Shown: one piece after another, positions 32,110 to 43,189 of the stretch | How positions within the stretch are numbered: the first letter of the stretch is position 1 | How the letters are laid out: each line of letters opens with the position of its first letter | NCBI GenBank assembly: GCA_905221605.1 | Contig: CAJNDS010002722.1 | Span: 234,193 to 298,192, forward strand | Length of the DNA stretch: 64,000 bases | Direction: 5' to 3' | From: Symbiodinium natans | Taxonomy: Eukaryota > Sar > Dinophyceae > Suessiales > Symbiodiniaceae | Notes under the pieces: generated by a model | The model's database searches: none | The model's input: only the letters and a program-made list of their open reading frames with translations | Told to the model about the DNA's origin: nothing | Position numbers and translations under genes: made by a program

Positions 32110-32639
32110 GGTTCAAGGTGTTCAGTTTAGGGTTCGGGGTTTAGGGTTTAGGGTTTAGGGCTTAGGGTTGAGCCTTAGGTTTCTGAATCCCGGAGCCCTA
32201 TGGAAGTTCATCGCTTGAGGCCACGAGGACGAGTCGTCCCCGATCGAGGCTGGCATCCTCACAGTAGCCCTAAACCCTAAACCCTAAACCCTAAAAACCA
32301 ACCCTAAACCCTAAACCCGAAGCCGGAAGCCCTAAGCCCTTCAAGGTGAAACCTTACGTAGGGAGTTGGGAGTTCGGGCACTCTGCTGTTGGTAAGGTTG
32401 ATGGCCTAGGTTTAGCAGGGATTTGGGCCGCGGGGTTCAAGGGAGGGTTCAGGGTTTAGGGTTCGGTGTTTGGGGGTCATTTTGGATGGTCTGAAGGGTT
32501 TAGGCTGTGGAGGCTGTAGAGGGTTTGGAGGGCTCTGACAAACCCACCCAACTACCCCCTACTGTAAACCCCAAACCATAAACCCTAAACCCCCTGTAAA
32601 CCCTAAAACCCTAAGATTTCGGCTTCGTTGGCTTTGCAG

Positions 32640-32699
32640 GTGAGCCCCTGCGCGGCCCGAGAGGACCGATCGCTGTAGGGGCCACGTGGTGGGTTCAGG
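32640..32699 (+). CDS. candidate exon
   Basis: Acceptor ggctttgcag|GT is followed by EPLRGPRGPIAVGATWWVQ. It is phase 1. The family is unknown. Confidence 0.45.
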
Positions 32700-32967
32700 A
32701 CTTCTTTTGTTTAACAGAACCTCTACACCTCCTGAACCCCACACCCAAAAACCCCAAGCCCGAGACCCTAAACCGTAGGGTTCAATTGCGGATCTGGGAA
32801 CTCCAACCAGGGTCCCTTCTAGGGCACTTTTACCTCCTGCTACTTCGGACCTCCTTTCCAAGCCCCTCGATCCTCCAAGTAGACCCTAGATACAGAGGAC
32901 TCGAAACCCTAAACCCTAAACCCTAAACCTCTAAACCCTAAATCCTAAACCCGGCAACCTTCAACAG

Positions 32968-33051
32968 GATGGAGATGAGGACGACGCGACGCTCAGCGAC
33001 GATGAGGCCGAGGACGGAGACGCGTCCGAAGAAGAGCCCGGCACTCACTGG
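32968..33051 (+). CDS. acidic exon
   Basis: Acceptor ttcaacag|G opens DGDEDDATLSDDEAEDGDAS, then EEEPGTHW. Such Asp/Glu-rich segments are typical of nuclear, chromatin- or RNA-associated proteins. It probably belongs with the exons at 33281 and 35118. Confidence 0.6.
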
Positions 33052-33280
33052 ATTCTAGGGTTTGGGGTTTAGGGTTTAGGACTTGCGACGCTTTTTGGGT
33101 CCTGAAACTCTGTCATGCCTTGTCGGGGCTTCCGGGCGTAGTAGTTCCCCAAGCTCTAAACCCTAAACCCTAAAAACCCTAAACCCCAAACCCTAAACCA
33201 AAGTCCACGAGCCGTCAACTCTCAAACCTAAGCCACAAAGCCTCGCCTGCGGCACTCTGAGGCTCGTCTCGCGCCCTCAG

Positions 33281-33319
33281 CCCACCTTCGTGCCGGGCAA
33301 GATCAAGGTGCGGCTCCGG
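33281..33319 (+). CDS. candidate exon
   Basis: Acceptor cgccctcag precedes PTFVPGKIKVRLR, ending at cgg|gtggtttaggg. The donor lies next to the TTTAGGG array. Confidence 0.45.
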
Positions 33320-33924
33320 GTGGTTTAGGGTTTAGGGTTTGGGGTTTAGGGTTTCGGGTTTGGGGTTTGGGGTTTAGGGTTTAGGGCTTAGGGCTTAGGG
33401 CTTAGGGCTTAGGGTGGTTGGGTATTTCAGAGGTTTAGGGGTTTATAGAGGCTTATCGGTTTTGAGGCTTAGGGTCTAGGGTCTAGGGGTTTAGGATTTA
33501 GGGAAAGGCTTCCCTAAACCCTAAACCCTAAAACCTGAACCCTTGGGCACTTGGGGGGATATATATATTATAGAGAGGTGTAGGCCTTCTGGCTCAGAGG
33601 GCTTGGAGGCTTAGGGCAAGGGTGGAGGGTTGATTGAGTGACGGTGTGGAGACGTGATGCTTGAGGCCTGAAGGCTTCGCATGCAGGGTTTAGGGTTTGG
33701 GGTTTAGGGTTTAGGGTTTAGGGTTTAGGGTTTAGGGTTTAGGGTGTAGGGTTTAGGGTTTAGGGTTTAGGGTTTAGGGTTTAGGGTTTAGGGTTTAGGG
33801 TTGATTGCAGCATCAGGAGGCCGTGCGTTGAGGGTGTAGGAGGTGTTTCCCGCCGAAGGGTTTAGGGTTTTGAGGGTGACGCTCGCGCAGCTGACCTGGA
33901 GCCATGCACCCTAGCCGAACCTAA

Positions 33925-34140
33925 ACCCCAAGGCCCTAAGCCCTAAAGCCCCGGAGAATGATCCCTAGATATTTCGACCATTCAAAGGCAGCATCGCCAT
34001 ATCTGTTTCCTTTCAGCTGGGATCTGGGGTCTACGGGTTGCATGGCTTTAGGGAGGGGCGGATCCTCGTGAACCCCGCCTGAATCGCTTTGAGCCAAAGA
34101 GCCAGAGCCTCTAGACCCCCTGAGCCCTGAACGCCCCAAG
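33925..34140. CDS. coding-like island, strand uncertain
   Basis: The minus frame (34139-33936) includes GGVHEDPPLPKAMQPVDPRS and FEWSKYLGIILRG. A plus frame includes RMIPRYFDHSKAASPYLFPF. Both are plausible and free of heptamers. I record the island without choosing. Confidence 0.35.
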
Positions 34141-35117
34141 CCCTAAACCCACTAAACCCTAAACCCCAAACCCTAAACCCTAATTCCTAAACCAAAAAGC
34201 CCCAACGACCTAAGCCCTAAACCCCCCCTAAACCCTAAACCCTGAACCCTAAACCCTAAACCCTATTTCCTAAACCACAAGCCCCAACCCGCCCCCAATC
34301 CCGAAGCCCCCCCTAAGCTCTAAACCCCCTACCCCTAAACCCTAAGCCCTTCTAAACCTCTACGGGGAATCCTCGGCCCCTGTTTTTTTGGGCGTAGGGT
34401 TGAGGGCTGAGGGCTGAGGGCTCAGGGCTTAGGGCTTAGGGCTTAGGACTTGCAGGTCAGGGGTGTAGCGTTTCTAGGTGGCTTAAGGAGAGTTCAGCTT
34501 ATCAAAGGCCCTTTTCAGGGCCCTTCAGCCGTCGGTGAAGACCAACCGTAAACCCTAAGCCCTCAACTGTGGACTCCTAAAACGTAAACCCAGAGCCCAC
34601 CACAGTTGAAAACGCGGCAGGTGATGCAGCGAAGACAGGCCGGCACCCCTTAAAACCCTTACTTTCGCCTGTTATGCGAGCTGGCCGGCAAAACCCGAAG
34701 CCGAAGCCCTAAAGACCCGGAGCCCTAAACCCTAAACCCACCCTGTGGGGCTCCGAAGTACCATTTATAAGATGCCCTGAACTGTAGCAGAACCCCTTTC
34801 GGTACACTTAGGCCCCTGTTTCTGGACACTTTGTGGGTCCGGAGCTAGTGCAGTGTTTGGCTGTTGGGGTTTACTTGGAGGTTCAGGGTACTGAAAACCC
34901 AATTACTCGAAGTAATCCCTCGAGTCTAACCCTAAGCCCGAAGCACTAAACCCTAAACCCTACACTGCAAAACCCTGAATGCCAGACCCCAAGCCTCAAT
35001 CCTACCCTAACCCTTGACCCAGTACAGCCTACACCCTAAACCCTAACCCCTAAACCCTAAACCCTGAACCCTGAACCCTTCACCCCGAACCCTGCACCCT
35101 GAACCCTGCACTTGCAG

Positions 35118-35202
35118 GCAGAAGGCGAGGAGGTCCCCAAGAGCAGCGGCGACGAGTCCGAGCCCGCCGCAGCTAAGATCGATCCGTCCAGGCGGGGAGT
35201 GG
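35118..35202 (+). CDS. charged exon
   Basis: Acceptor gcacttgcag|G is followed by AEGEEVPKSSGDESEPAAAK then IDPSRRG, to g|gtgggt. Acidic, Ser-containing composition matches the exon at 32968, so both may belong to one gene. Confidence 0.6.
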
Positions 35203-35509
35203 GTGGGTTTAGGGTTTAGGGTTTGGGGTTTAATGGTGTAACGGAAGTGGTACCAACTAGAACCATGGTAGGAAGGATGTGAGCCCTAACCCCCTGAACC
35301 CTGAACCCTGAACCCTGAACCCCGAAACCCGAAACCCTAAACCCTAAACCCTAAACCCTAAACCCTAAACCCTAAACCCTAAACAGGATCACGTGGCAAG
35401 TAGCAGGGCACAAAAAGCCTCAAAGCAGGGCTCAGGGTGTAGAGCTTAGCGTTCCGGGGCTTCTCAACACAACCGTGCCCATACCCACAGAGTAAGCTTT
35501 GCAACATAT

Positions 35510-35565
35510 GTATATATATATATATATGGTCACCCCCCCCCCAATGGACCCACCGCGGGCCTTGA
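35510..35565. repeat. left inverted boundary sequence
   Basis: A TA run, a C run and aatggacccaccgcgg occur here. The reverse complement appears at about 38178-38215 with the same order from outside to inside (TA run, C run, core). The pair brackets the palindromic arrays between. Confidence 0.75.
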
Positions 35566-35714
35566 TCTTTGCAAAAGTACCGCAAATACCGATAAAACCT
35601 ATGCTGTCTGGTGCTTTTCCGGTGACCGGATTTTTGACTGTATTCCTTAATTCACCCTCTCACACACGCACGGAGGGTTTTTCTTTCTGTTGGCTTTTGT
35701 TTATAATTTAAGAT

Positions 35715-37070
35715 CTAGGCATTTAAACCTAAGCCTGCAAAAAAAAACCTTAACCTTTAAACCCTGTAGGGTTAAGGTTTAAAGGTTAAGGGTTTAAGAT
35801 TTAGGCATTTGAACCTATGCCGGTAATTAAAGCTAAGCCCTTAACCTTTAAATTCTATCGGGTTGAGATTTTTACAGGTTTAGGGTTTAAGATGTAGGCA
35901 TTTAAACCTAAGCCTGCAACTAATTTTAAACCCTTAACCTTTAAACCCTGTAGGGTTAAAGTTTAGAGGCTTAGGGTTTAATATTTAGCCATTTAAACCT
36001 GCAGCCAAGCCCTTAACCTTTAAACCCTATAGGGTTAAGATTTTTAAAGGTTTAGGATATAAGATGTAGGAATTTAAACCTAATTAAGCCTGCAACTAAT
36101 TTTAAACCCTTAACCTTTAAACCCTGTTGGGCTAAGGTTTAAAGGTTTCGGGCTTAAGATTTAGGCATTTAAACCTATTCCGGCAATTTACGCTAAGCCT
36201 CTAACCTTTAAACCCTATAGGGTTAAGATATTTAAAGGTTTAGGGTTTAAGTTTAAGGTTTAGGTATTTAGACCTATGCCGGCAGTTCATATTGAACCCT
36301 TAACCTTAAACCCCATAGGGATGAGATTTAAAGGTTTAGGATTCTTTACTTAGACATTTAAATCCAAGCTGACGATTCAACCTAAACCCTTAACCTTTAA
36401 ACCCTATAGGGTGTAGGTGTAAAGTTTTAGGGTTTAAGATTCAGACATTTAAACCTAAGACAGCGATTAACACTAAGCCCTTAACCTTTAAACCCTATAG
36501 GGTTAAGGTTTAAAGGTTTGGGGTTTAAGATTCAGGCATGTAAAGCTAAGTATGTAATCAATTTGTCACCCTTAACACCTCTAAACTCTGTAGTGTGAAG
36601 GTTTAAAGGCTTAGGGTTTAAAAAAACCTAAGCCCCCTAAGCCCATAGAGTTTAAACCTTAAGGATTTAAGGTTTACGCATCTATTCCTTATCCCTAAAC
36701 CCTCTAGGGTCAGGACCCTAAAGCCCTCGGCAATCAAGCCTAAACCCTTGACCTTCAAACCCCATAGGATGAAGGTTTAAAGGTTTGGGGTTTAAGACTT
36801 AGGCATTTAAACCTAGAGGGCATTTAAGCCTTAATCCTAAACCCTTTAGGGTCAGAACCTTAGCACCCTAAAGGGGTCTAGCACGTTCAAAGGCTTGAAC
36901 CCTACAGGCGCTGAAGGTATACATGTCCTATCGGTTTTTAAACCATGACACCCTGTAAGAAGGTTTAGGGTCTTTTCGGGGTCTATCTCTAAATTTCTCA
37001 CGGGGTTAACCCTGCAGGGTTTAAAGTTAAAGGTTTAGGGTTAAAGGTTAAGGCAATACCTATAGGATTA
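35715..37070. repeat. palindromic ~95-bp array with taaaccctatagggttaa core
   Basis: About ten imperfect units each carry the near-palindrome around taaaccctatagggttaagg, flanked by aggtttaaaggtttagggtttaaga and gcatttaaacctaagcc-type sequence. Unit centres fall roughly every 80-100 bases (for example near 35765, 35860, 35950, 36030, 36125, 36215, 36405, 36500). Units derive from opposed telomere-like motifs. No gene is seen. Confidence 0.85.
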
Positions 37071-37109
37071 GAACCTTATAACCCTGTAGTGCATGAGGCT
37101 TAAACCCCT

Positions 37110-38100
37110 AAAACTTAACCATCTTTTTCTCGAGAAAACCAAAAAAACCAAAAAAAACAAAAAAAAAAACAAAAAAACATCTTTTCCAAAACTATGGGGC
37201 TGGGGCCTCCAAAAGATGGTTTTTTTGGTTTTCTCGAGAAAAAGATGGTTTTTTTGGTTCGAAACCATCTTTTTCTCGAGAAAAAGATGGTTTTTGAGCA
37301 GCCGCTCTTCGAAAAACCATCTTTTTCTCGAGAAAAAGATGGTTTTTAGAGATCTTACCCTGGAAAAACCATCTTTTTCTCGAGAAAAAGATGGTTTCCG
37401 GAGGTCTTGTCCTGGTAAAACCATCTTTTTCTCGAGAAAAAGATGGTTTTTGGAGGTCTTCTCCTGGTAAAACCATCTTTTTCTCGAGAAAAAGATGGTT
37501 TTTCGAAGGATGGTTGCTCAAAACAATCTTTTTCTCGAGAAAAAGATGGTTTCGAACCAAAAAACCATCTTTTTCTCGAGAAAACCAAAAAAACAAAAAA
37601 ACCAAAAAAACCATCTTTTCCAAAACTATGGGGCTGGGGCCTTCAAGAGATGGTTTTTTTGGTTTTCTCGAGAAAAAGATGGTTTTTTTGGTTCGAAACC
37701 ATCTTTTTCTCGAGAAAAAGATGGTTTTTGAGCAGCCGCTCTTCGAAAAACCATCTTTTTCTCGAGAAAAAGATGGTTTTTGGAGATCTTGTCCTGGAAA
37801 AACCATCTTTTTCTCGAGAAAAAGATGGTTTCCGGAGGTCTTGTCCTGGTAAAACCATCTTTTTCTCGAGAAAAAGATGGTTTTTGGAGGTCTTGTCCTG
37901 GTAAAACCATCGTTTTCTCGAGAAAAAGATGGTTTTTAGAAGAGCGGCTGCTCAAAAACAATCTTTTTCTCGAGAAAAAGATGGTTTCGAACCAAAAAAA
38001 CCATCTTTTTCTCGAGAAAACCAAAAAAACCATCTTTTGGAGGCCCCAGCCCCATAGTTTTGGAAAAGATGGTTTTTTTGGTTTTTTTGGTTTTTTGTAT
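37110..38100. repeat. array of perfect palindromes centred on CTCGAG
   Basis: The core is the perfect palindrome atctttttctcgagaaaaagat, extended by CC and GG. It recurs about 17 times, mostly every 51-52 bases, separated by short variable spacers such as gagcagccgctcttcg and ggaggtcttgtcctgg. The sequence gactatggggctggggcct-like occurs at 37190 and 37628 and inverted at 38042, so the block as a whole is an inverted structure. Every frame is a Lys/Phe/Arg repeat; none is a gene. Confidence 0.95.
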
Positions 38101-38177
38101 TATTTTGGTTTGTTGGTTTTTGTTAGTTTCTTGTTTTGTTGCCTTTTGCCTTGATCTGGCTAGGACTCGGCTGCCAT

Positions 38178-38345
38178 CCGCGGTGGGTCCATTGGGGGGG
38201 GGTGAGCATATATATATATATATATATATAGTTTTATATAATTGTATATGTATGGATGTAATATATATATATATATATATATTCATATATATATATATAT
38301 ATATACATGCTCAAGTGTATGTATATATATATATATGTTATGTAA
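38178..38345. repeat. right inverted boundary and TA microsatellite
   Basis: ccgcggtgggtccatt and a G run mirror 35535-35565. They are followed by about 130 bases of TA/TG microsatellite. Confidence 0.8.
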
Positions 38346-39000
38346 ATATGGATACATATGCATATTCATGTCTACACTTGCAGAAACAGAAAGGCCCTGA
38401 ACTGTCGCCTCGTTTGCAGCAAACGTTTCTGTTGTCAGCTGCGTGTTTGTATTTGATCTGCCTTTCGTTGACATTTGAAAGGTACATACGCCCCAAAAGC
38501 CCGAATTTGACCAGGCTCCTGCATAGGAGTTGATCAGAACCCTGGGCCCACATAGGGGCTCTATTCTCGCAAGATTCCGGAGTCAAATGGGCCCCTATTT
38601 TCGAACAAAAAACTATGGTGCCAAAAGGGCCCTGAGCGATCGTCCTCAACCCAAAACCCTGACGGAAAGCCCCAAAAACCTAGACCCCAAACCCGAAACT
38701 CTAAACAAACCGCCCTACCACTTAGCCCACTTGACATGACTTGCTGGTTCCAAGAAGCTTGATGGCTTGTTTAGGGTTCATATCGGGCGGGGGGGAGAGG
38801 CGGGGGAGGGGAGGGGGGGCGGGGGGGGAAGGGGAGGGGGAGGGGGGAGAGGAGGGGTTCCTATTTTGGGACTTCTGGAACCAGGGAATCAGGATACCTT
38901 GTTCCTACTTCCCGATTGTTTAGACCTGGGAAGATGACTAGGGTTTAGTTTAATACCCTAAACCCTTAACCCTAAACCCTAAACCTGTAGGCTGTATAAG
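38346..39000. other. no supported exon; G-rich tract
   Basis: The stretch has open frames on both strands near 38440-38740 without motifs, and a gggggag-type tract (38790-38850). I call no gene. Confidence 0.4.
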
Positions 39001-39056
39001 ACTCAGGGTTTGAGGGTTTCGGGTTTTTGGGGATGGCTTTGGCCAGCTGCGCGCAG

Positions 39057-39093
39057 GCTTCCACTGGAAGAGCGCGAGCGCTACTACCTCCAG
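39057..39093 (+). CDS. candidate exon (LEERERYYLQ)
   Basis: Acceptor gcgcgcag|G is followed by LPLEERERYYLQ, with a GC donor (ctccag|GCtgag). Joined in frame to the exon at 39495 it gives YYLQ-EAFSELQ. The EERExYY pattern is reminiscent of an HMG-box third helix, but that is weak. Confidence 0.55.
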
Positions 39094-39494
39094 GCTGAGT
39101 CTTCGAGACTTTTTTGGGGGTGGTTTGGGCTGTTTGGGGTTTGCGGTTTTGAGGTTTTGTGTGCTAGGCTTTGGGTTTATTGTTTGGGATTTAGGGTTTG
39201 GGGCTTGGGGTGTTTGGGCTTTAGGGTTTAGGGTTCAGCGTTTAGGGTGTTTGAGGTTCAGGTATGCAGAATCCACTTCAAATTCCTACCTGAGAGTGTT
39301 TTGGGCCTAGGGTTTAGGGTTGCAATAGTAGGGCACATACTCTAGTCTACAGCCCTCTGTTCTGGCAAGCAGATCAGAACCCTCTCCATGATCCTTCAAG
39401 CAAGGGTTGTAGTGTGGTTTGGGGAGGGGGTTGGCGTTTAAATCGGGCACAGGGTTTAGGCTTTAGGGTTTAGGGTTTGAAGAATATTTTTCAG

Positions 39495-39613
39495 GAAGCC
39501 TTTTCAGAATTACAGACTGAGGGTCTACGACTATTCGAATCCCGTGAGGCACGTGCCCGGATCTTCGGCGAGTCGGGCAAAGCGCCCGAGACACCAGAGG
39601 CAGCGGATTCAAG
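39495..39613 (+). CDS. exon of unidentified gene
   Basis: A strong acceptor (atttttcag|G) and GT donor (caag|gtttgg) frame 39 codons. The peptide reads EAFSELQTEGLRLFESREAR, then ARIFGESGKAPETPEAADS. It is helical and charged, followed by a Pro/Glu-rich linker. It ends in phase 2, which matches the next exon. Confidence 0.7.
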
Positions 39614-39812
39614 GTTTGGGGTTTAGGGTTTAGGGTTTGGGTTTAGGGTTTACGGCTTAGGGTTTAGGGTTTAGGGTTTGGGGATTGGGGTTTGGGGTTT
39701 AGGGTTTAGGGTTTGAAGCAGGGCCGGTGTTTAGGGTAGAGTCTCCGTTTCGCGGGAGGACTTGGCTTTTCGCGTTGCCGTTTGGTGGCTAAGTTGTTTG
39801 CTTTGAGTGTAG

Positions 39813-40002
39813 GATGCCGAGGCACTGTTCCACGCTTAACACATATTTTGTGGCTTTAGGGTCTCCAAAACGGCCCGTACTTCTGGTCCATCCCCCCCAA
39901 AAAAACTCGCTTGGGGCTATGGCTATGGGGTTTCTCAGAAGAAAAGGATCCACAGAGCATCTGGCCACGCCGGCTTGTCGCGCTCTGCGCTTACGGACTT
40001 AA
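39813..40002 (+). CDS. probable terminal exon of the 39-kb gene
   Basis: Acceptor ctttgagtgtag|G joins in phase to the preceding exon and stays open for about 62 codons to a TAA. It includes LNTYFVALGSPKRPVLLVHP and GFLRRKGSTEHLATPACRAL. A shorter frame (DAEALFHA then stop) is the alternative, so confidence is moderate. Confidence 0.5.
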
Positions 40003-40492
40003 AACCCGTATGCCTCTTGAATGTTCTGCAAGATTACTGCCCTCGCGAACCCTCCTAAACCCGAAACCCTAAACCCTTACATCCTACGCACTTCAAGCCT
40101 ACAAACCTCTAAGCCCCAAAGCCTCTTGAACTGTAAACCCCTAAACCCTAAACCCTAAACCCTAAACCCTAAACCCTGAACCCTAAACCCTAAACCCTAA
40201 ACCCTAAACCTGCAGCCCCGAACCCCTTAACCCTGAAACTCCAAAGCCTCCACTACTTGGTTTAGGATTTAGAGGGATGAAGTATACAGGGTTTATCGAG
40301 CTTTCAAGGGGGTTTTAAGGGCTTGTAGGGAGGGTTTAGGGTTTAGGGTTTAGGGTTTAGGGTTTAGGGTTTAGGGTTTAGGGTTTAGGGTTTAGGGTTT
40401 AGGGTTTAGGGTTTAGGGTTTAGGGCTAGGGTTTAGGGCTAGGGTTTAGGGCTTATAGTGCTTAGCTTAGGGATCCCCAAGCCCCTCTCCAG

Positions 40493-40555
40493 GTGGACCC
40501 CGAGGATGCACCGGTGGTGGAGGACGCAACAAGTGCAGAGCCGTCGGCGTTTTGG
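40493..40555 (+). CDS. candidate exon, acidic
   Basis: Acceptor cccctctccag|G is followed by VDPEDAPVVEDATSAEPSAF W, 21 codons, and a GC after TGG. The family is unknown. Confidence 0.6.
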
Positions 40556-41134
40556 GCACCCTAAACCCTAAACCCTAAACCCTAAACCCTAAAGCCTCAA
40601 CTTTGTTGTTCCATGTCTCTTGAAGACCCCAGCAAAATACGCATGAAGGGTCAGAACTCTGTATCTTCGAACCCCTGCTCCCCCCGCCCCCAATAGGACC
40701 TAGAAAGTAGATTTCCTTAATTACAGTTTTTGCAGAAGATCTTAGAGCCTAGAGGTTCTTGGGTAGAGACAACTAGGGAAACTATAGGAGACAAAGCCTT
40801 AAAACCTCAAAACAAACCCTAAAAGTGGGGTTTCCGAAATTTAGGGTACCTTATCGGGGTCCTTATTATCAAAGAATCCTACTTTTTGGGGGGTCTAGTA
40901 CAGGGGTCCCTTCTTTTCGTAAACTCCTAGTCCCACCCCGAGCCCCATCAAACGAAAAATGCCGAAAGCACCCAACCCTAAAGCCCTCAAACCCAACAAA
41001 AACATAGCCTCCAAAGCCCGAAAACCCTTAAACCGCCAAATCCCTGAACGCCGAAAACCCGAAAAAAACACCCAAAAGCCTGAAACCCCCCCAAAGCTGC
41101 AAAACTCCATTTCCTTTGAGCCCAAAACCTTTCA

Positions 41135-41365
41135 ACAGATAAGCCCAAACTCTGAAGCCTAGACAACAAAAACGAAGTTTAAAAGATACACATGAAAGAA
41201 ATGCCTAAACTCTGAAACCTATAAAGCAAAAAACACACACATAAAAGTAAAGCCTAAACTCTGAAACCTATAAAACAAAAAGTCCAAAACAGAAAAGAAA
41301 AGCCTAAACTCTGAAACCTATAAAGCAAAAAACAGAAGTCAAAACAAATACAACAAAGAAAGCTA
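41135..41365. repeat. ~50-bp tandem repeat (cctaaactctgaaacctata)
   Basis: Four to five imperfect copies of gcctaaactctgaaaccta followed by an A-rich spacer. No gene is seen. Confidence 0.8.
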
Positions 41366-41488
41366 AACAGGAAACACATACTGCAAAGCTCCCAGCTGCA
41401 CCCGTAGCCCTAAACCCTAAACCCTAAACCCTAAACCCTAAACCCTAAACCCTAAACCCTAAACCCTAAACCCTAAACCCTGCAAAAG

Positions 41489-41563
41489 CTCCAAGCTGCA
41501 GAGGACCCTCAGACGGTCCAGCGCCGGGCGGCTCGGGAACTGAAGTTGGCGCAGGCGGCCTGG
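41489..41563 (+). CDS. candidate exon, amphipathic helix
   Basis: An island after a CCCTAAA array reads LQAAEDPQTVQRRAARELKL and AQAAW, with a GC donor option (gcgcag|GCggcc). It is strongly helix-like; the family is unknown. Confidence 0.6.
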
Positions 41564-41719
41564 GTTTGGGGGGCGTTTTGGGAGGCTTTAGGGTTCAGGG
41601 GTTTAGGGTTTAGGGCTAGGGCTTAGGGTTTAGGGTTTAGGGTTTAGGGTTTAGGGTTTAGGGTTTAGGGTTTAGGGTTCTAGAGTCTCGGGCTAGGGTT
41701 TTGGGGTTTTAGGGTTTGG

Positions 41720-42340
41720 GGTCGGGCGGGGGGGGGGGGGGGGGGGGGCGTTGTAGGAGGCTTTAGGGTTCAGGGGTTTGGGGTTTAAGGCTAGGGTTTA
41801 GGGTTTAGGGTTCCGGGGTTTAGGGTTTGGGGCTAGGGTTTAGGGTTTTAGGGTCTCGGGTTTAGGGTTTGGGGTTTAAGGGTTTGGGGGGGGGGGGGGT
41901 TTAGGAGGCTTTAGGGTTCAGGGGTTTAGGGCGTTTAGGGGGAGTTTAGAGTTTTAGGGTTTTAGGGCTAGGGTTTAGGGTTTCAGCGTTTAGGGGTTTG
42001 GGGCTGGGGGTTTAGGGTCCAGGGTTTCGGGTTCAGGGTCAGGGTTTTGGGCTACGGGTTTGGGGTTTTAAGAGTTTAAGGTTTAGGGTTCAGGGTTTAG
42101 GGATTTCAGGGCTTCAGGGGTTGAAGGTCTAGGGGGTTCAGGGTTGCAGGGTTTCGCAGTTTTAGGACTTAGGGGTTTCAGGGTGAGGGTTTGGGGTCAG
42201 GGTTTAGGGGTTTAGGGTCTCCTTTTTTATGGTGTTTAGCGGTTAGGGTTCTAGCGGTGCCGGGTGTAGGTGCAGGGTTTAGGTTTTGAGAGTTTGTAGG
42301 GTTTAAGGTTGAGGGTTTCCTGAACCCCAGACCCTCCACC
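41720..42340. repeat. degenerate G-rich TTTAGGG-derived tract
   Basis: This is a long stretch of mixed agggtttc, ggggttt and gctagggttt variants with two G homopolymers (41727, 41890). No exon is seen. Confidence 0.8.
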
Positions 42341-42421
42341 CATAGCCCTAAACCCTAAACCCGAAACCCTAAACCCTAGCCCTAGACCCTAAACCCTAAA
42401 CCCTAAACCCCCTTCCCGCAG

Positions 42422-42500
42422 GAGCGCATCAACGACCTCAAGGATCCAGCCTACAGTCGGGCCATCTACCCGCGGCCCCCTGGCCTGCCCTTCTCAAGCG
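42422..42500 (+). CDS. candidate exon (ERINDLKDPAYSRAIYPRP)
   Basis: Acceptor ccttcccgcag|G opens ERINDLKDPAYSRAIYPRP then PGLPFSS, ending at g|gttttaggg, so the GT donor is formed by the telomere-like repeat itself. It may follow the exon at 41489. Confidence 0.65.
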
Positions 42501-42555
42501 GTTTTAGGGGCTTTTAGGGTTCTGAGGGGTTCAGGGTTTAGGGTTTCGGGTTTGG

Positions 42556-42690
42556 GGTTTAGGAACCCTAAACCCTAAACCCTAAACCCTAAACCCTAAA
42601 CCTTTAAACCTTTAAACCTTTAAACCTTTAAACCTTTAAACCTTTAAACCTTTAAACCTTTAAAACCCTAAACCCTAAACCCTAAACCCT
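42556..42690. repeat. AAACCCT array with (AAACCTTT)8 insert
   Basis: Perfect AAACCCT copies change to an octamer aaaccttt (about eight copies, 42600-42663) and back. A G-strand tract (gggtttagg) abuts the C-strand array directly at 42560. Confidence 0.9.
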
Positions 42691-43150
42691 GACCCCTGAA
42701 CCCTGCAGGGCAGGCTGGGGCCCCCAAACGCCCCTACACCCTAAACACAAACCCTCCTCAAGCCGTAAACCCCAAATCCTAAGCCCTAAGCCGTAAACCC
42801 CAAACCTTGAGCCTTAAACCCCAAACCCTGAATTCCAAACCTTAAAGCCCTACACCCCCAAAACCCTAAACCACAAACAGCCCGAAACCCTAAAACCCAA
42901 ACCTCAAGCCCTAAGCCCCCCCAAGACCCTGAACCACGAACAACCCGAAAGCCTGAACCTTTTAAAACCTTAAGCCCCACACCCCCAAAACCCTAAACCA
43001 CAAACAGCCCGAATCCCTGAACCTAAAACTTGAGCCCTAAATCCCAAAACCCTAAACCACGCAAAAACACCGCTAACCTCCAAACCTTAAGCCCTAAACT
43101 CCCCAAACCCTAAACCACAAACCCTAAACCCAAAGCTCCAAAGTCCCCAG

Positions 43151-43184
43151 GTTCGGCTACGCCATGAAGCCGCCCTGGCGAAAG
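43151..43184 (+). CDS. possible short exon
   Basis: Acceptor gtccccag|G is followed by either FGYAMKPPWRK or VRLRHEAALAK, depending on phase. It lies just before a G-run. Confidence 0.35.
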
Positions 43185-43189
43185 TTTTT

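Noticed and set aside
32180-32275. Island open on both strands (EVHRLRPRGR on +, YCEDASLDRG on -)
   Set aside because: Neither strand has a clear acceptor and donor; left uncalled.
37110-38100. CRISPR-like array (regular repeats with short spacers)
   Set aside because: Repeats are perfect palindromes, spacers are not unique but come in a few recurring types, there are no cas genes, and the context is eukaryotic.
37068-38154. Many overlapping frames of 70-200 codons reading FSREKDGF / KNHLFLEKK
   Set aside because: They are produced in every frame by the CTCGAG palindrome array and show no protein-like variation.
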